Shown: positions 10,254-18,601 of the stretch, in pieces
Layout of the letters: every line of letters starts with the position of its first letter
Numbering within the stretch: position 1 is the first letter of the stretch
NCBI RefSeq assembly: GCF_030867385.1
Contig: NZ_JAPFBJ010000001.1
Span: 992,001 to 1,056,000 of the forward strand
DNA from: Sphingobium sp. DEHP117
GTDB taxonomy: Bacteria; Pseudomonadota; Alphaproteobacteria; Sphingomonadales; Sphingomonadaceae
Direction of reading: 5' to 3'
DNA length: 64,000 nt
Program-made: the position numbers and the translations under genes
Notes under the pieces: generated by a model
What the model saw: the letters and a program-made list of their open reading frames with translations, nothing else
What the model was told of the DNA's origin: nothing
The model's database searches: none

Positions 10254-11596
10254 CAGGCCGCGACCCGCGCGACTTCAGCACAGATGCGCTCGACCACATC
10301 CTTAACCTGATCTGCGCTGTCGCCTTCGGCCATCACGCGGATGACAGGCTCCGTGCCCGAGGGACGGATAACAAGCCTGCCGCTGCCGTTCAGCTCCGCC
10401 TCCGCCTGCGCGATGACACGCTGCACATCGGCATGATCCAGCGGCCTGCCGCCCGCGAAGCGCACGTTCTTCAGCAGCTGGGGCACCTTGTCGAACTGAT
10501 GCATCAGCTCGCTCGCCCGTTTGCCGGACCGCACCAGCGCGGCCAACACCTGCAGCGCGGCGATGGTCCCATCGCCCGTCGTTGCATAATCGGTCAGGAT
10601 CATATGGCCGGATTGCTCGCCGCCAACATTATACCCACCGCTGCGCATCGCCTCGAGCACGTAGCGGTCCCCAACCTTGGTGCGCAGCAGGTTGATGCCA
10701 CGCGCCGAGAGAAACCGCTCCAGCCCGAGGTTTGACATCACGGTAGCGACCAGCCCGCCGCCTGAGAGCCGCCCCTCCTCCGCCCAGCGCGAAGCGATCA
10801 GCGCCATGATCTGGTCGCCATCGACAATCTGGCCCTTCTCATCAACGATGATCAGCCGGTCCGCGTCGCCATCGAGCGCGATCCCAATATCCGCGCCGGC
10901 AGATACTACCGTCTCCTGCAACAGCATCGGCGAAGTGGACCCGCATTGGTCGTTGATGTTGAGGCCATCGGGCGTCACGCCGATTGCAATCACTTCTGCG
11001 CCGAGTTCCCAAAGGGCTGAGGGCGCGACCTGATAGGCGGCACCGTTCGCGCAATCGACGACGATGCGCAGGCCATCCAGCCGCAGGTCGGCGGGAAAGC
11101 TCGATTTTACCGCATGGATATAGCGCCCGCGTGCATCCTCCACTCGCCGCGCCCGGCCAATGTCTCGCGGTTCCGCCAGCGCAATCTCCTCCCCCAACAG
11201 CGCCTCGATCTTCGCCTCGTCCTCGTCAGACAGCTTGTAGCCGTCCGGCCCGAACAGCTTGATGCCGTTGTCGTGAAACGGATTGTGGCTCGCCGAAATC
11301 ATCACGCCCAGGTCCGCGCGCATCGATTGAGCCAGCAGCGCCACTGCGGGCGTAGGGATCGGCCCGAACTGCACCACATCCATGCCCACGCTCGTGAAGC
11401 CCGCTACCAGCGCGTTTTCCACCATATAGCCCGAGAGCCGCGTATCCTTGCCGATGACAACGCGATGGCGGTGGCTGCCGCGCAGGAAATGCTTGCCCGC
11501 CGCCATGCCGACCTTCATCGCCAGCTCGGCGGTCATCGGCCACTGGTTGGTGCGCCCGCGTATGCCGTCCGTCCCGAAAAATGTGCGCCCGCTCAA
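10253..11596 (-). CDS. glmM: Phosphoglucosamine mutase
   Basis: Converts glucosamine-6-phosphate to glucosamine-1-phosphate for peptidoglycan and LPS precursors. The 447-residue protein has the N-terminal FFGTDGIRG, the phosphoserine loop ISASHNP (Ser103 is the likely phosphorylated residue), the metal-binding DGDADR and the C-terminal phosphate-binding [11 protein letters not shown]. The reading frame is open to 12274, but the family N-terminus begins at a TTG at 11596, preceded by an AGGCGGG ribosome-binding sequence. The upstream open frame is antisense to the transporter gene. Confidence 0.95.
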   Translation of the reverse strand: MSGRTFFGTDGIRGRTNQWPMTAELAMKVGMAAGKHFLRGSHRHRVVIGKDTRLSGYMVENALVAGFTSVGMDVVQFGPIPTPAVALLAQSMRADLGVMISASHNPFHDNGIKLFGPDGYKLSDEDEAKIEALLGEEIALAEPRDIGRARRVEDARGRYIHAVKSSFPADLRLDGLRIVVDCANGAAYQVAPSALWELGAEVIAIGVTPDGLNINDQCGSTSPMLLQETVVSAGADIGIALDGDADRLIIVDEKGQIVDGDQIMALIASRWAEEGRLSGGGLVATVMSNLGLERFLSARGINLLRTKVGDRYVLEAMRSGGYNVGGEQSGHMILTDYATTGDGTIAALQVLAALVRSGKRASELMHQFDKVPQLLKNVRFAGGRPLDHADVQRVIAQAEAELNGSGRLVIRPSGTEPVIRVMAEGDSADQVKDVVERICAEVARVAA

Positions 11597-11717
11597 AAGT
11601 CCCGCCTCACGCTGGTTTCGTTCAGCCCCGGCCTTAGCGAAAAGCGGCTCCCAAGAAAAGCTTTGCGGAGCGGGGATCGGGCGGCATAACCAGCGGTTCA
11701 ACGCGCAAGGAACGCCT

Positions 11718-12950
11718 ATGGCTCGAACATTGCTCATCCTTGCCAGCCTGATTGTCGGGCTATCCCTCGGCATGGCGATGGGCAACCATGCCGCCGGTGG
11801 GCGAGAGGCCGCCGAGATTGTCGGCACGATCTGGCTGAATGCCTTGCGCATGACGGTGCTGCCCCTCGCGGTCGCACTGCTCATTACTGGCATCGTGAAG
11901 ACGGCGCAGACCGCGAGCTCTGGTAGGCTGGCGGCAAGGAGCATCGGCTGGATGCTGGCGTTGCTCGTCCTTTCAACCTGCATCGGCGCATTGCTGATCC
12001 CGGCGATGCTCCGCCTGTTTCCGGTGCCAGAGCAAGCCAGCATGGCGCTGCAGGCCGGCATGGCGGGGTTGGGCCACGTCACGGCGCCGCAACCGAGCGA
12101 CTTTTTCCTCTCCATCGTCCCCACCAACATCATTGCCGCTGCTGTGGATGATGCGATGTTACCGGTGATCCTGTTCTCGCTGCTGCTTGCGTTCGCGCTC
12201 CTGCGTGTGCCCCAACAGCAACGCGCGCCGGTCACGGACTTTTTCGAGGGACTGTCCGCCGCGATCATCATCATGATCGGGTGGATATTGTGGCTGGCGC
12301 CGCTCGGCGTGTTCGCGCTTGCCTATGGGCTGGGCGCACGAAGCGGGGCAGCGGCGTTCGGCGGCCTTGCGCATTATGTGCTGATACTGGTGACGACCGG
12401 AGCGGTCATCTGGCTGGGCGCTATGCTGCTCGCGCTCGTGGGTGCGCACGTCGGCCCGGCACGGTTCCTGCGCGCATCGATCCCGGCGCAAGCGGTGGCG
12501 CTCTCCACCCAGTCATCATTGGCATCCCTGCCAGCGATGCTGGAAGGTGTCGATGCGCTGGGCGTGCGGCGCGAGACTGCGGATGTCGTATTGCCCATTG
12601 CCGTAACGATATTTCGTGTCACCAGCCCGGCGTTCAACCTCGGCGTCGCGCTTTACGTCGCGGCGTGGGCGGGCATCGCGCTGACCCCGTGGCAGATAGG
12701 CATAGGCGTGGGCGTCGCGACGCTGACGACACTCGGCTCGGTCAGCCTGCCCGGCTCCGTGAGCTTCATCGGATCGATCGGGCCGATCTGCCTCGCCATG
12801 GGCCTGCCGATCGAGCCGTTGGGCCTGCTCGTGGCGATAGAGAGCTTCCCTGACCTGATGCGCACGCTGGGCAACGTGACGATGGACATGGCTCTCACCG
12901 CGACGATCGATCGGCGTGAGGGTGGGAACGCGGAGGTCAGGCTTCCTTGA
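11718..12950 (+). CDS. Dicarboxylate/amino acid:cation symporter (DAACS family)
   Basis: Inner-membrane secondary transporter, 410 residues with about eight membrane helices and the re-entrant hairpins typical of GltP/DctA proteins. The first hairpin lies near [12 protein letters not shown] and the substrate region near [14 protein letters not shown]. Canonical members have a serine-rich SSSSAATLP here; the divergence leaves substrate specificity open. The ATG at 11718 is preceded by AAGGA. It is divergent from glmM and overlaps the convergent POT gene by 14 bases. Confidence 0.85.
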   Translation: MARTLLILASLIVGLSLGMAMGNHAAGGREAAEIVGTIWLNALRMTVLPLAVALLITGIVKTAQTASSGRLAARSIGWMLALLVLSTCIGALLIPAMLRLFPVPEQASMALQAGMAGLGHVTAPQPSDFFLSIVPTNIIAAAVDDAMLPVILFSLLLAFALLRVPQQQRAPVTDFFEGLSAAIIIMIGWILWLAPLGVFALAYGLGARSGAAAFGGLAHYVLILVTTGAVIWLGAMLLALVGAHVGPARFLRASIPAQAVALSTQSSLASLPAMLEGVDALGVRRETADVVLPIAVTIFRVTSPAFNLGVALYVAAWAGIALTPWQIGIGVGVATLTTLGSVSLPGSVSFIGSIGPICLAMGLPIEPLGLLVAIESFPDLMRTLGNVTMDMALTATIDRREGGNAEVRLP

Positions 12951-14457
12951 GCTTGTCGAGGTGCATCAGCCGCTTGACGAAAGGCGCTACCAGCACCACC
13001 AAGCCGCCCACGACAATGCCGAACCAGCCGACGGAGCTGTACACCTCCAACGTCGCCAGCGCAGGATCGGCGCTCGCCGCGCTCTTTGCCCCGATATTGG
13101 CGGCGATCAGACCGGCGATGAAATCTCCCGCCGCAGTGGCCAGGAACCACACGCCCATCATCAGCCCCAGCATCCGCGGCAGCGATAGCTTGGACATGGC
13201 GGAAAGCCCCACCGGCGAAAGACACAGCTCGCCCATCGTGTGCAGCGCATAAATGACGAAGATGAAGAACACCGGTGTCGGATTGTCCAGCCCCGCCCAA
13301 TGCGCCCCCCATACCAGCGCGAGGAACCCGAGCCCGACCTGAATCAGCGCCAGCCCGAACTTGGCGGGCGTCGATGGCTCTCTGCCGCGCTTGCCCAGCC
13401 ACACCCACAGTCCGGCAAACATCGGAGCGAGCAGGACCACGAACATCGAGTTGACGGACTGGAACACCGAGGCGGGCACCTCCCAGCCCAATATATGCCG
13501 GTCCACATGTCTGTCGGTGAACAGGTTGAGCGAAGACCCTGCCTGCTCGAACAGCCCCCAGAACAGTGGGTTGAGCGCCAGCAGGAACAGCGCCGCCAGC
13601 ATCCTGTCGCGGTCGATCCGCTCCATCCGCGCGAACGCCTCCCACAACAGATAGGGCACCGTCAGCACGCCACAGGCAATCAACAGCCAGCCGACCGCAT
13701 CATGATTGCCCACCAGCCAGGCCACACCCAGAACAGACAGCACCGCGCCGCCATAGATGATCCACTCGCGCGTCAGCGGGCCGACGACGCGCTCGGTCAG
13801 CACCTCCGGCTGCGCAGGCTCGCCTTTTCCGAGCAGCAACGGCTTGCCCAGCACGAACACGACAATGCCGAGCAACATGCCCGCCGCCGCAGCGCCAAAC
13901 CCCCATGACCAGCCGACCGTCTCGCCCAATATGCCGCAGGCTATCGGCCCCAATATCCCGCCCAGATTGATGCCCATGTAGAAGATCGTATAGGCGGGGT
14001 CGCGGCGCACGTCGTCACGCGGGTAGAGTTGGCCCACGATGGCGGAAATGTTTGCTTTCAGGAATCCCGTGCCGACGATGATGAACGCCAGCGCCGTCCA
14101 GAAGGCATTGAGCGCGACCGCATCCTGCCCGCCGCCACCTTCCACGCCGAGCAGCAGGTGCCCGATAGCGATCAATATACCGCCGAACAAAACCGCCTTC
14201 CGCTGCCCCAGATAATGGTCGGCCAGCCACCCACCCACCACCGGAGTGATATAGACGAGGCTGGTATAGGCGCCATAGACATAGCCCGATTGCTCGTCCG
14301 ACATCAGGAAATGCTTGGTGAGATACAGCACCAGCAGCGCGCGCATGCCATAATAGGAAAAGCGCTCCCACATCTCAGCGAAAAAGAGGATGAACAGCCC
14401 CTTGGGATGGCCGAGCAGGGTTCCGTGCGTGTTACCCTGTGGTGCCGTGGTGGCCAT
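12937..14457 (-). CDS. Proton-dependent oligopeptide transporter (POT/PTR2 family)
   Basis: Inner-membrane di-/tripeptide:H+ symporter of the MFS type, 506 residues with about 14 membrane segments. The N-terminus holds the family signature MWERFSYYGMRALLVLYL, including the ExxER-type proton-coupling site, and GGWLADHYLGQRK follows helix 2. The second PTR2 signature, FYMGINLGGILGP, is also present. It converges on the DAACS gene and is transcribed as a single gene. Confidence 0.93.
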   Translation of the reverse strand: MATTAPQGNTHGTLLGHPKGLFILFFAEMWERFSYYGMRALLVLYLTKHFLMSDEQSGYVYGAYTSLVYITPVVGGWLADHYLGQRKAVLFGGILIAIGHLLLGVEGGGGQDAVALNAFWTALAFIIVGTGFLKANISAIVGQLYPRDDVRRDPAYTIFYMGINLGGILGPIACGILGETVGWSWGFGAAAAGMLLGIVVFVLGKPLLLGKGEPAQPEVLTERVVGPLTREWIIYGGAVLSVLGVAWLVGNHDAVGWLLIACGVLTVPYLLWEAFARMERIDRDRMLAALFLLALNPLFWGLFEQAGSSLNLFTDRHVDRHILGWEVPASVFQSVNSMFVVLLAPMFAGLWVWLGKRGREPSTPAKFGLALIQVGLGFLALVWGAHWAGLDNPTPVFFIFVIYALHTMGELCLSPVGLSAMSKLSLPRMLGLMMGVWFLATAAGDFIAGLIAANIGAKSAASADPALATLEVYSSVGWFGIVVGGLVVLVAPFVKRLMHLDKLKEA

Positions 14458-14585
14458 GCTTGCTCCTGTGGTCTGTGATCTGTGGGCGGGTGCTCGCCGC
14501 CAGACTAGCCGAAATCGCGGGGCTGTGAAGCGCCAAAGCGCTGCGGGCCTTGCCTCAATCCGCTCTTTGTCGCAGATGCGCTTTC

Positions 14586-15173
14586 ATGTTCAACGACACC
14601 TCCTCCCCCCTCGCCCTCCTCAAGACCCGCCGTTCCGGCAAACCGCGAGAGCTCATCGCCCCCGGCCCGGATGATGCGCAACTGCGAACCATGCTGGAGA
14701 TAGCGAGCCGCACCCCCGATCACGGCAAGCTGTTCCCGTGGCGCTTCGTGATCGTGCGGCCCGATCAGCGCGATGCGCTCGCCGCGCTGCTGGAAAGCGC
14801 TTATCTGGCCGAGAAGCCCGAGGCGGGAAAGCTCGAGATCGCGGCCATGCACGAGTTCGCGCATCAGGCGCCGTGCCTTGTCGTGGTGCTCTACAGCCCC
14901 AAGCCTGAGAGCCACATCCCGTTATGGGAACAGGAACTGTCGGCAGGCGCTGCGGCGATGAACCTGCTCCACGCCGCCCATGCCAGCGGCTTTGCTGGCG
15001 GCTGGCTCACCGCCTGGCCCGCTTACTCCAACGCGGTGAGGGATGCCTTCGGTTCCGCGCCTGAGAAGATTGCGGGGTTCGTGTTCATCGGCACGCCGGG
15101 CAAAGAAATGTCCGAGCGCCCCCGTCCCGATTATGAAGCCGTCGTCTCAACCTGGCAACCGCCCCAGGCATAA
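14586..15173 (+). CDS. Nitroreductase family protein (YdjA-like)
   Basis: FMN-dependent NAD(P)H oxidoreductase fold, 195 residues. The N-terminal RRSGKPRELIAPGPD and the SRTPDHGKLFPWRFVIV segment are the flavin-binding parts seen in YdjA-like proteins, and the conserved GGWLTAWPAY lies before the C-terminal FIGTP. The physiological substrate is unknown. The ATG at 14586 starts the conserved N-terminus; an earlier in-frame start has non-family sequence. Confidence 0.87.
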   Translation: MFNDTSSPLALLKTRRSGKPRELIAPGPDDAQLRTMLEIASRTPDHGKLFPWRFVIVRPDQRDALAALLESAYLAEKPEAGKLEIAAMHEFAHQAPCLVVVLYSPKPESHIPLWEQELSAGAAAMNLLHAAHASGFAGGWLTAWPAYSNAVRDAFGSAPEKIAGFVFIGTPGKEMSERPRPDYEAVVSTWQPPQA

Positions 15174-15176
15174 GAA

Positions 15177-15206
15177 AAGGCCCGCTCCAGCGAGGAAGCG
15201 AGCCTT
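15177..15206 (-). terminator. Intrinsic terminator after rplS
   Basis: The arms AAGGCCCGCT (15177-15186) and AGCGAGCCTT (15197-15206) pair with one mismatch/wobble. Read on the minus strand, the hairpin ends in a TTTTC tract. It closes the ribosomal operon and may also stop transcription of the convergent nitroreductase gene. Confidence 0.75.
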
Positions 15207-15230
15207 CTAAACGCGATAGGGTTTGCGTTA

Positions 15231-15602
15231 TCAGCCCTCGGTCGGGCGATTGTCGCGACGCTCGGCGATGCGGGCGCGCTTGCCGGTGCGGCCACGCAGA
15301 TAATAGAGCTTGGCGCGACGCACGACGCCCTTGCGCACCACGGTGATGCTGTCGATATTCGGGCTGTAGAGCGGGAAGACGCGCTCGACGCCCTCGCCAA
15401 AGCTCATCTTGCGGACGGTGAAGTTGCTGCCCATGCCCTTGTTGGAGCGGGCGATGCAGACGCCTTCATAGTTCTGAATACGGGTGCGCTCACCCTCAAC
15501 CACCTTCACACCGATGCGCAGCGTGTCGCCTGCGCGAAATTCGGGGATGGTCTTGCCTGCCTTGGCGATTTCCTCGGCTTCGATCTGTTCGATGAGGTTC
15601 AT
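15231..15602 (-). CDS. rplS: 50S ribosomal protein L19
   Basis: Structural protein at the 30S-50S interface. The 123-residue protein begins [12 protein letters not shown] and has the conserved FRAGDTLRI and the long basic segment from [17 protein letters not shown] to KLYYLRG. The ATG at 15602 gives normal length. It ends the rpsP-rimM-...-trmD-rplS operon, followed by an intrinsic terminator. Confidence 0.97.
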   Translation of the reverse strand: MNLIEQIEAEEIAKAGKTIPEFRAGDTLRIGVKVVEGERTRIQNYEGVCIARSNKGMGSNFTVRKMSFGEGVERVFPLYSPNIDSITVVRKGVVRRAKLYYLRGRTGKRARIAERRDNRPTEG

Positions 15603-15643
15603 AGCCTCTTTTCCTTCGTCTGTCGTCGCGCGCCAGAGGCAGG

Positions 15644-16447
15644 TCAGTCCCGAACGCCCCTGTGGCGCTCCCAAAGGTCCGGCCTGCGTAACCGTGTGTC
15701 ATCCTCCGCCATTTGTTTCCGCCAGGCGGCGATTTTCGCATGATCCCCCGATCGCAACACTTCAGGGATCGCGCGCCCTTCCCACTCAGCGGGCCGGGTA
15801 TAGTGCGGATATTCGAGGAGGCCGCTTTCGAAGCTTTCCTCGACTCCGCTGGAAGGCGCGCCCATTACCCCGGGAAGCAGGCGAATGCAAGCGTCGAGGA
15901 TGGTAAGCGCCGCCATCTCGCCGCCGGAAAGGATGATGTCGGTTAGCGAGACCTGCTCGATCTGCGGGCGGGCCTCGAACAGCCGCTCGTCAAACCCCTC
16001 GAACCGGCCGCACAAGATGGTGACGCCGGGCCCGGCGGCGATCTCGCGAATGCGCTCCTGCGTGATCGGCTTGCCACGCGGCGTCATCGCGAGGATGGGG
16101 ACTCTAACTAGTTCGTCATCCCCGCGAAAGCGGGGATCCAGAATCTTTGGTCCGGCGCTTTCCGCTCTGGATTCCCGCCTTCGCGGGAATGACGAGAGCA
16201 GGCCAAGCATCCGCCGCTCCGCCTCATCCACCGCCGCGCTGAGCACATCGCACCGCAGCACCATCCCCGCCCCACCACCCGCAGGGGTGTCATCAACGGT
16301 GCGGTGCTTGTCGGCTGCAAAATCGCGGATCTGGATCGGATCGCAGGACCATATCCCCTGTTCCAGCGCCCGCCCCGCGAGCGACACGCCCAACGGCCCG
16401 GGGAACATCTCCGGATAGAGGGTGAGAATTTGGGCGACGAAGGTCAT
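15644..16447 (-). CDS. trmD: tRNA (guanine-37-N1)-methyltransferase with in-frame repeat insertion
   Basis: Methylates G37 of tRNAs to prevent frameshifting; essential in most bacteria. The 267-residue SPOUT protein has LFPEMF-like [17 protein letters not shown] (52-62), the active-site GRFEGFDER and the knot motif [13 protein letters not shown]. Residues ~84-115 (containing SFPRRRESR and LDPRFRGDD) have no counterpart in TrmD and are the translation of a palindromic repeat at 16114-16195. Removing them leaves ~235 residues, a normal length. The insertion lies in the segment between a helix and the strand that begins [11 protein letters not shown], so function may be kept. The start overlaps the upstream stop by 4 bases. 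Confidence 0.93.
   Translation of the reverse strand: MTFVAQILTLYPEMFPGPLGVSLAGRALEQGIWSCDPIQIRDFAADKHRTVDDTPAGGGAGMVLRCDVLSAAVDEAERRMLGLLSSFPRRRESRAESAGPKILDPRFRGDDELVRVPILAMTPRGKPITQERIREIAAGPGVTILCGRFEGFDERLFEARPQIEQVSLTDIILSGGEMAALTILDACIRLLPGVMGAPSSGVEESFESGLLEYPHYTRPAEWEGRAIPEVLRSGDHAKIAAWRKQMAEDDTRLRRPDLWERHRGVRD
16114..16195. repeat. Palindromic repeat inserted in trmD
   Basis: Left arm CGTCATCCCCGCGAAAGCG begins at 16114; right arm ends GCGGGAATGACG at 16195; GGATCCAG and CTGGATTC lie inside. The same element type is found at 18508-18588 and, split in two, at 25600-25790. It keeps the trmD frame open and encodes residues ~87-112. Confidence 0.85.
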
Positions 16448-16767
16448 GAACTTGATTTTCGCTTAACCAACACATTGGCCGAAAGCCATCCTAACCACCA
16501 GCCGACGGTACCGATCAATATAAGCACTACGCCAATGATCACTCGTCCTTGAGGGTTCTCATCAACATCCAAAGGCACAGAAAATTCAATCACGAGTAAT
16601 AATATGCAGAACAGCGGCAGTGGCCCCGCAGACCAGTTAACGACATCCCGATCTTCCATATTTGGCCGGTAGCGCTTCAATATTTGGACACAAATGCATG
16701 ATGCCACGGAAACGAAAGCCAATGGCAGCAAACTGAATAGGACTGAGAAACCGATCAACTCTGCCAT
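16444..16767 (-). CDS. Small membrane protein of unknown function
   Basis: A 107-residue protein with three hydrophobic segments (about residues 4-24, 47-65 and 74-98 of the chosen start) and a basic C-terminal tail, so probably an inner-membrane protein. I do not recognise a family. The ATG at 16767 overlaps the vapC stop by one base and its own stop overlaps the trmD start by 4 bases, so it is coupled on both sides. Its codon use is plainer and more AT-rich than that of the ribosomal genes. It seems to have entered the operon together with vapBC. Confidence 0.6.
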   Translation of the reverse strand: MAELIGFSVLFSLLPLAFVSVASCICVQILKRYRPNMEDRDVVNWSAGPLPLFCILLLVIEFSVPLDVDENPQGRVIIGVVLILIGTVGWWLGWLSANVLVKRKSSS

Positions 16768-17144
16768 CACACCGCCCAATTCTCTGTCTTCAGCCCCGGC
16801 ACATCGGCAAAGTCTTCCTCGTTATTCGTCACCACGATCGCGCCGATGCTGAGCGCGTGGGCAGCTAGAAGGCGGTCGAAACGGGCGCGCTTGAACGGCA
16901 GGCGCGCATATTCCCGCGCCGCCGCCTCGTCGAAATCGACAATCGGGATCACACTTATGAAAGCGTCCAGCACTTCGGGCGGAGGCGGTTTACCCCTGCG
17001 CGTGCCGTAAGCCACCTCCGCATAGCTGATTGCGGAAATGCCCACTTCGCCCACTTCGCATTCCGCCAACCGAGCCTTCAGGCCATCATTTCCAACGTCC
17101 ATCGCGTAGACAGCAATATTGGCGTCAACCAGATATCGGATCAC
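16767..17144 (-). CDS. vapC: VapC-type PIN-domain toxin
   Basis: PIN-domain ribonuclease, toxin of a type II pair. The 125 residues hold the acidic metal site: Asp7 in LVDANI, Glu43 in SYAEVAYG, Asp90 in FDRLLAAHA, and Asp111 in VVTNNEEDF. The length is typical. Its start overlaps the vapB stop by 4 bases, the usual antitoxin-first order. VapC toxins often cleave tRNA or rRNA; the target here is unknown. The location inside a ribosome-protein operon is unusual. Confidence 0.88.
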   Translation of the reverse strand: MIRYLVDANIAVYAMDVGNDGLKARLAECEVGEVGISAISYAEVAYGTRRGKPPPPEVLDAFISVIPIVDFDEAAAREYARLPFKRARFDRLLAAHALSIGAIVVTNNEEDFADVPGLKTENWAV

Positions 17145-17410
17145 GCCAATCCTGCCGCCTTGCGCGCCGCGATTGTGCTCGGCCGCTCTTCAAAGTCCTC
17201 GCGCGGCGCCATTTTGATACCCGGAGCCTTCCCCGCGAAACCGCTGATGTCGATCTTCTTCGGCGCGGCATCGACCGGAAACGCCGTGAAGCTCCCCTGC
17301 TGCTCCCGCAGGATCATCTCGGTGCCTTCCTTGATGCCCAGCGCCTTCGGCAGACGCAGCGCCACCGAGTTACCCGACTTGAACACCTTGGCCCTATATT
17401 CCTCGCTCAT
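17141..17410 (-). CDS. vapB: VapB-type antitoxin (AbrB/SpoVT fold)
   Basis: An 89-residue antitoxin. The N-terminal half, AKVFKSGNSVALRLPKAL, is the swapped-hairpin AbrB/MazE DNA-binding domain. The C-terminal half, acidic and proline-containing, is the likely VapC-neutralising tail. It precedes vapC by the usual overlap. Two TA-rich palindromes just upstream probably serve as the autoregulatory operator. Confidence 0.87.
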   Translation of the reverse strand: MSEEYRAKVFKSGNSVALRLPKALGIKEGTEMILREQQGSFTAFPVDAAPKKIDISGFAGKAPGIKMAPREDFEERPSTIAARKAAGLA

Positions 17411-17420
17411 CGCATGCTCC

Positions 17421-17441
17421 GTATATACTTCGCGTATATAC
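17421..17441. promoter_or_regulatory. Probable vapBC operator
   Basis: Two copies of the self-complementary 8-mer GTATATAC at 17421-17428 and 17434-17441, 13 bases apart, lie 10-31 bases before the vapB start. VapBC complexes usually bind such paired palindromes. The second copy overlaps the rimM stop codon, so operator and gene end share bases. Confidence 0.65.
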
Positions 17442-17923
17442 TACTCTACATACGCCGCGTCAATCACGGCCCTGTCCGCTTCAATCTGTGCCGAGTGGAT
17501 CGGCACCATAAAGCGTTTGCCGTCTGGGCGCTCGATCTCCAGCACATCACCCGCGCCGAAATTCTCGACCGCGACGATATGCCCCAGCGCCTCACCGCTA
17601 TCGGCAACGCACGCCAGGCCAATCAGGTCATGATGATAATATTCGCCTTCACCCAGCGGCGGCAGGGCGGAGCGGGGGACGGTGAGCGCGACGCCGCGCA
17701 GAGCCTCCGCCGTATTGCGGTCCTTCACCTCGGCAAAGCGGGCGACCGCGCCGTTCGAACCGGCCCGGATGGACGAGAGGGTGAGCACGCGCCCACCCCC
17801 GTCGAACGTCTTATAGCGCTTGAGGCTTTCCGGCCCCTCGCAAAACAGCTTCAATCGCACCTCGCCCGCCACGCCGTGCGCGCCGATAACGGCCGCGAGG
17901 GTGACGGGGCGGTCGGCGGTCAA
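17441..17923 (-). CDS. rimM: 16S rRNA processing protein RimM
   Basis: Assists maturation of the 30S subunit head and binds S19. The 160-residue protein has the N-terminal RimM domain (VIGAHGVAGEVRLKLF) and the C-terminal PRC-barrel domain with YYHHDLIGLACV and the DVLEIERPDGKRFMVP segment. It begins 3 bases after rpsP. In most bacteria trmD follows directly; here vapB, vapC and a membrane-protein gene intervene. Confidence 0.95.
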   Translation of the reverse strand: MTADRPVTLAAVIGAHGVAGEVRLKLFCEGPESLKRYKTFDGGGRVLTLSSIRAGSNGAVARFAEVKDRNTAEALRGVALTVPRSALPPLGEGEYYHHDLIGLACVADSGEALGHIVAVENFGAGDVLEIERPDGKRFMVPIHSAQIEADRAVIDAAYVE

Positions 17924-17926
17924 GGA

Positions 17927-18460
17927 TCAGCCCTGGGCCTGCTCTTCGCTGGCCTCGGCAGCGGGCGCTTCCTCAGCGGCGGCTTCCTCGGCGGCGGCTT
18001 CCTCGGCGGGAGCTTCGGCAGGCGCGGCCTCTTCAGCTACCGGAGCTTCCTCCTCAGCGGGAGCCGGAGCAGCAGCGGCAGCGGCGGCTTCTTCCGCAGC
18101 GGCCTTGGCGGCTTCCTCGGCCTCAGCGACCTTCGCGGCCTTCTCCTCGGCGCGGTCCTTGGCCTTCTCGCCGGGGACGCCCTTGTTCGGGTTGTTGCGC
18201 GCGGCGCGCTCCTTCACACCAGCGGCGTCGAGAAAGCGGGCGACGCGGTCAGTCGGCTGGGCGCCGTTGGCGACCCAATACTTCGCACGTTCAGTATCCA
18301 GCACGACGCGCTTTTCGTCGGTCTTGGCGAGCAGCGGGTTATAGCTGCCGATGCGCTCGATGAACTTGCCGTCGCGCGGGGCGCGGGCGTCAGCCACAAC
18401 GATGCGATAATAAGGGCGCTTCTTGGAGCCGCCACGCGACAGACGAATTGATGTTGCCAT
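17927..18460 (-). CDS. rpsP: 30S ribosomal protein S16 with long Ala/Glu-rich tail
   Basis: First gene of the ribosome operon. The core, residues 1-~85 ([20 protein letters not shown]... [13 protein letters not shown]), is S16. The following ~90 residues are low-complexity Ala, Glu and Pro with charged helices and are absent from E. coli S16. Such tails occur in alphaproteobacterial S16; the role is unknown. The ATG at 18460 starts the conserved MATSIRLSR; an upstream in-frame start has no conserved sequence. Confidence 0.95.
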   Translation of the reverse strand: MATSIRLSRGGSKKRPYYRIVVADARAPRDGKFIERIGSYNPLLAKTDEKRVVLDTERAKYWVANGAQPTDRVARFLDAAGVKERAARNNPNKGVPGEKAKDRAEEKAAKVAEAEEAAKAAAEEAAAAAAAPAPAEEEAPVAEEAAPAEAPAEEAAAEEAAAEEAPAAEASEEQAQG

Positions 18461-18507
18461 ATGTTCTAACCTTACCTTTCTGTATATATTCAACTGTTTA
18501 ATTCAAA

Positions 18508-18588
18508 TGTCATCCCGGACTTGATCCGGGATCCAGAATGGCGAAGGATACCCTCTATTCTGGATTCCCGCTTTTGCGGGAATGACGC
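18508..18588. repeat. Intergenic palindromic repeat (same family as in trmD)
   Basis: Left arm GTCATCCCGGACTTGATCCG, right arm TTTTGCGGGAATGACG, with GATCCAGAAT and ATTCTGGATTC inside. It lies between ffh and rpsP and is a second intact copy of the element found in trmD. As a large hairpin it may also act as an RNA end-protecting or terminating structure after ffh. Confidence 0.85.
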
Positions 18589-18601
18589 TTCACTGTAATC
18601 T

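Noticed and set aside
10029..10260. TPP riboswitch before thiD
   Set aside because: thiD overlaps the upstream gene by 4 bases, leaving no leader.
11597..12274. 226-residue N-terminal extension of glmM
   Set aside because: It is antisense to the DAACS transporter and has no phosphoglucosamine mutase sequence; a TTG with a good ribosome-binding sequence begins the conserved part.
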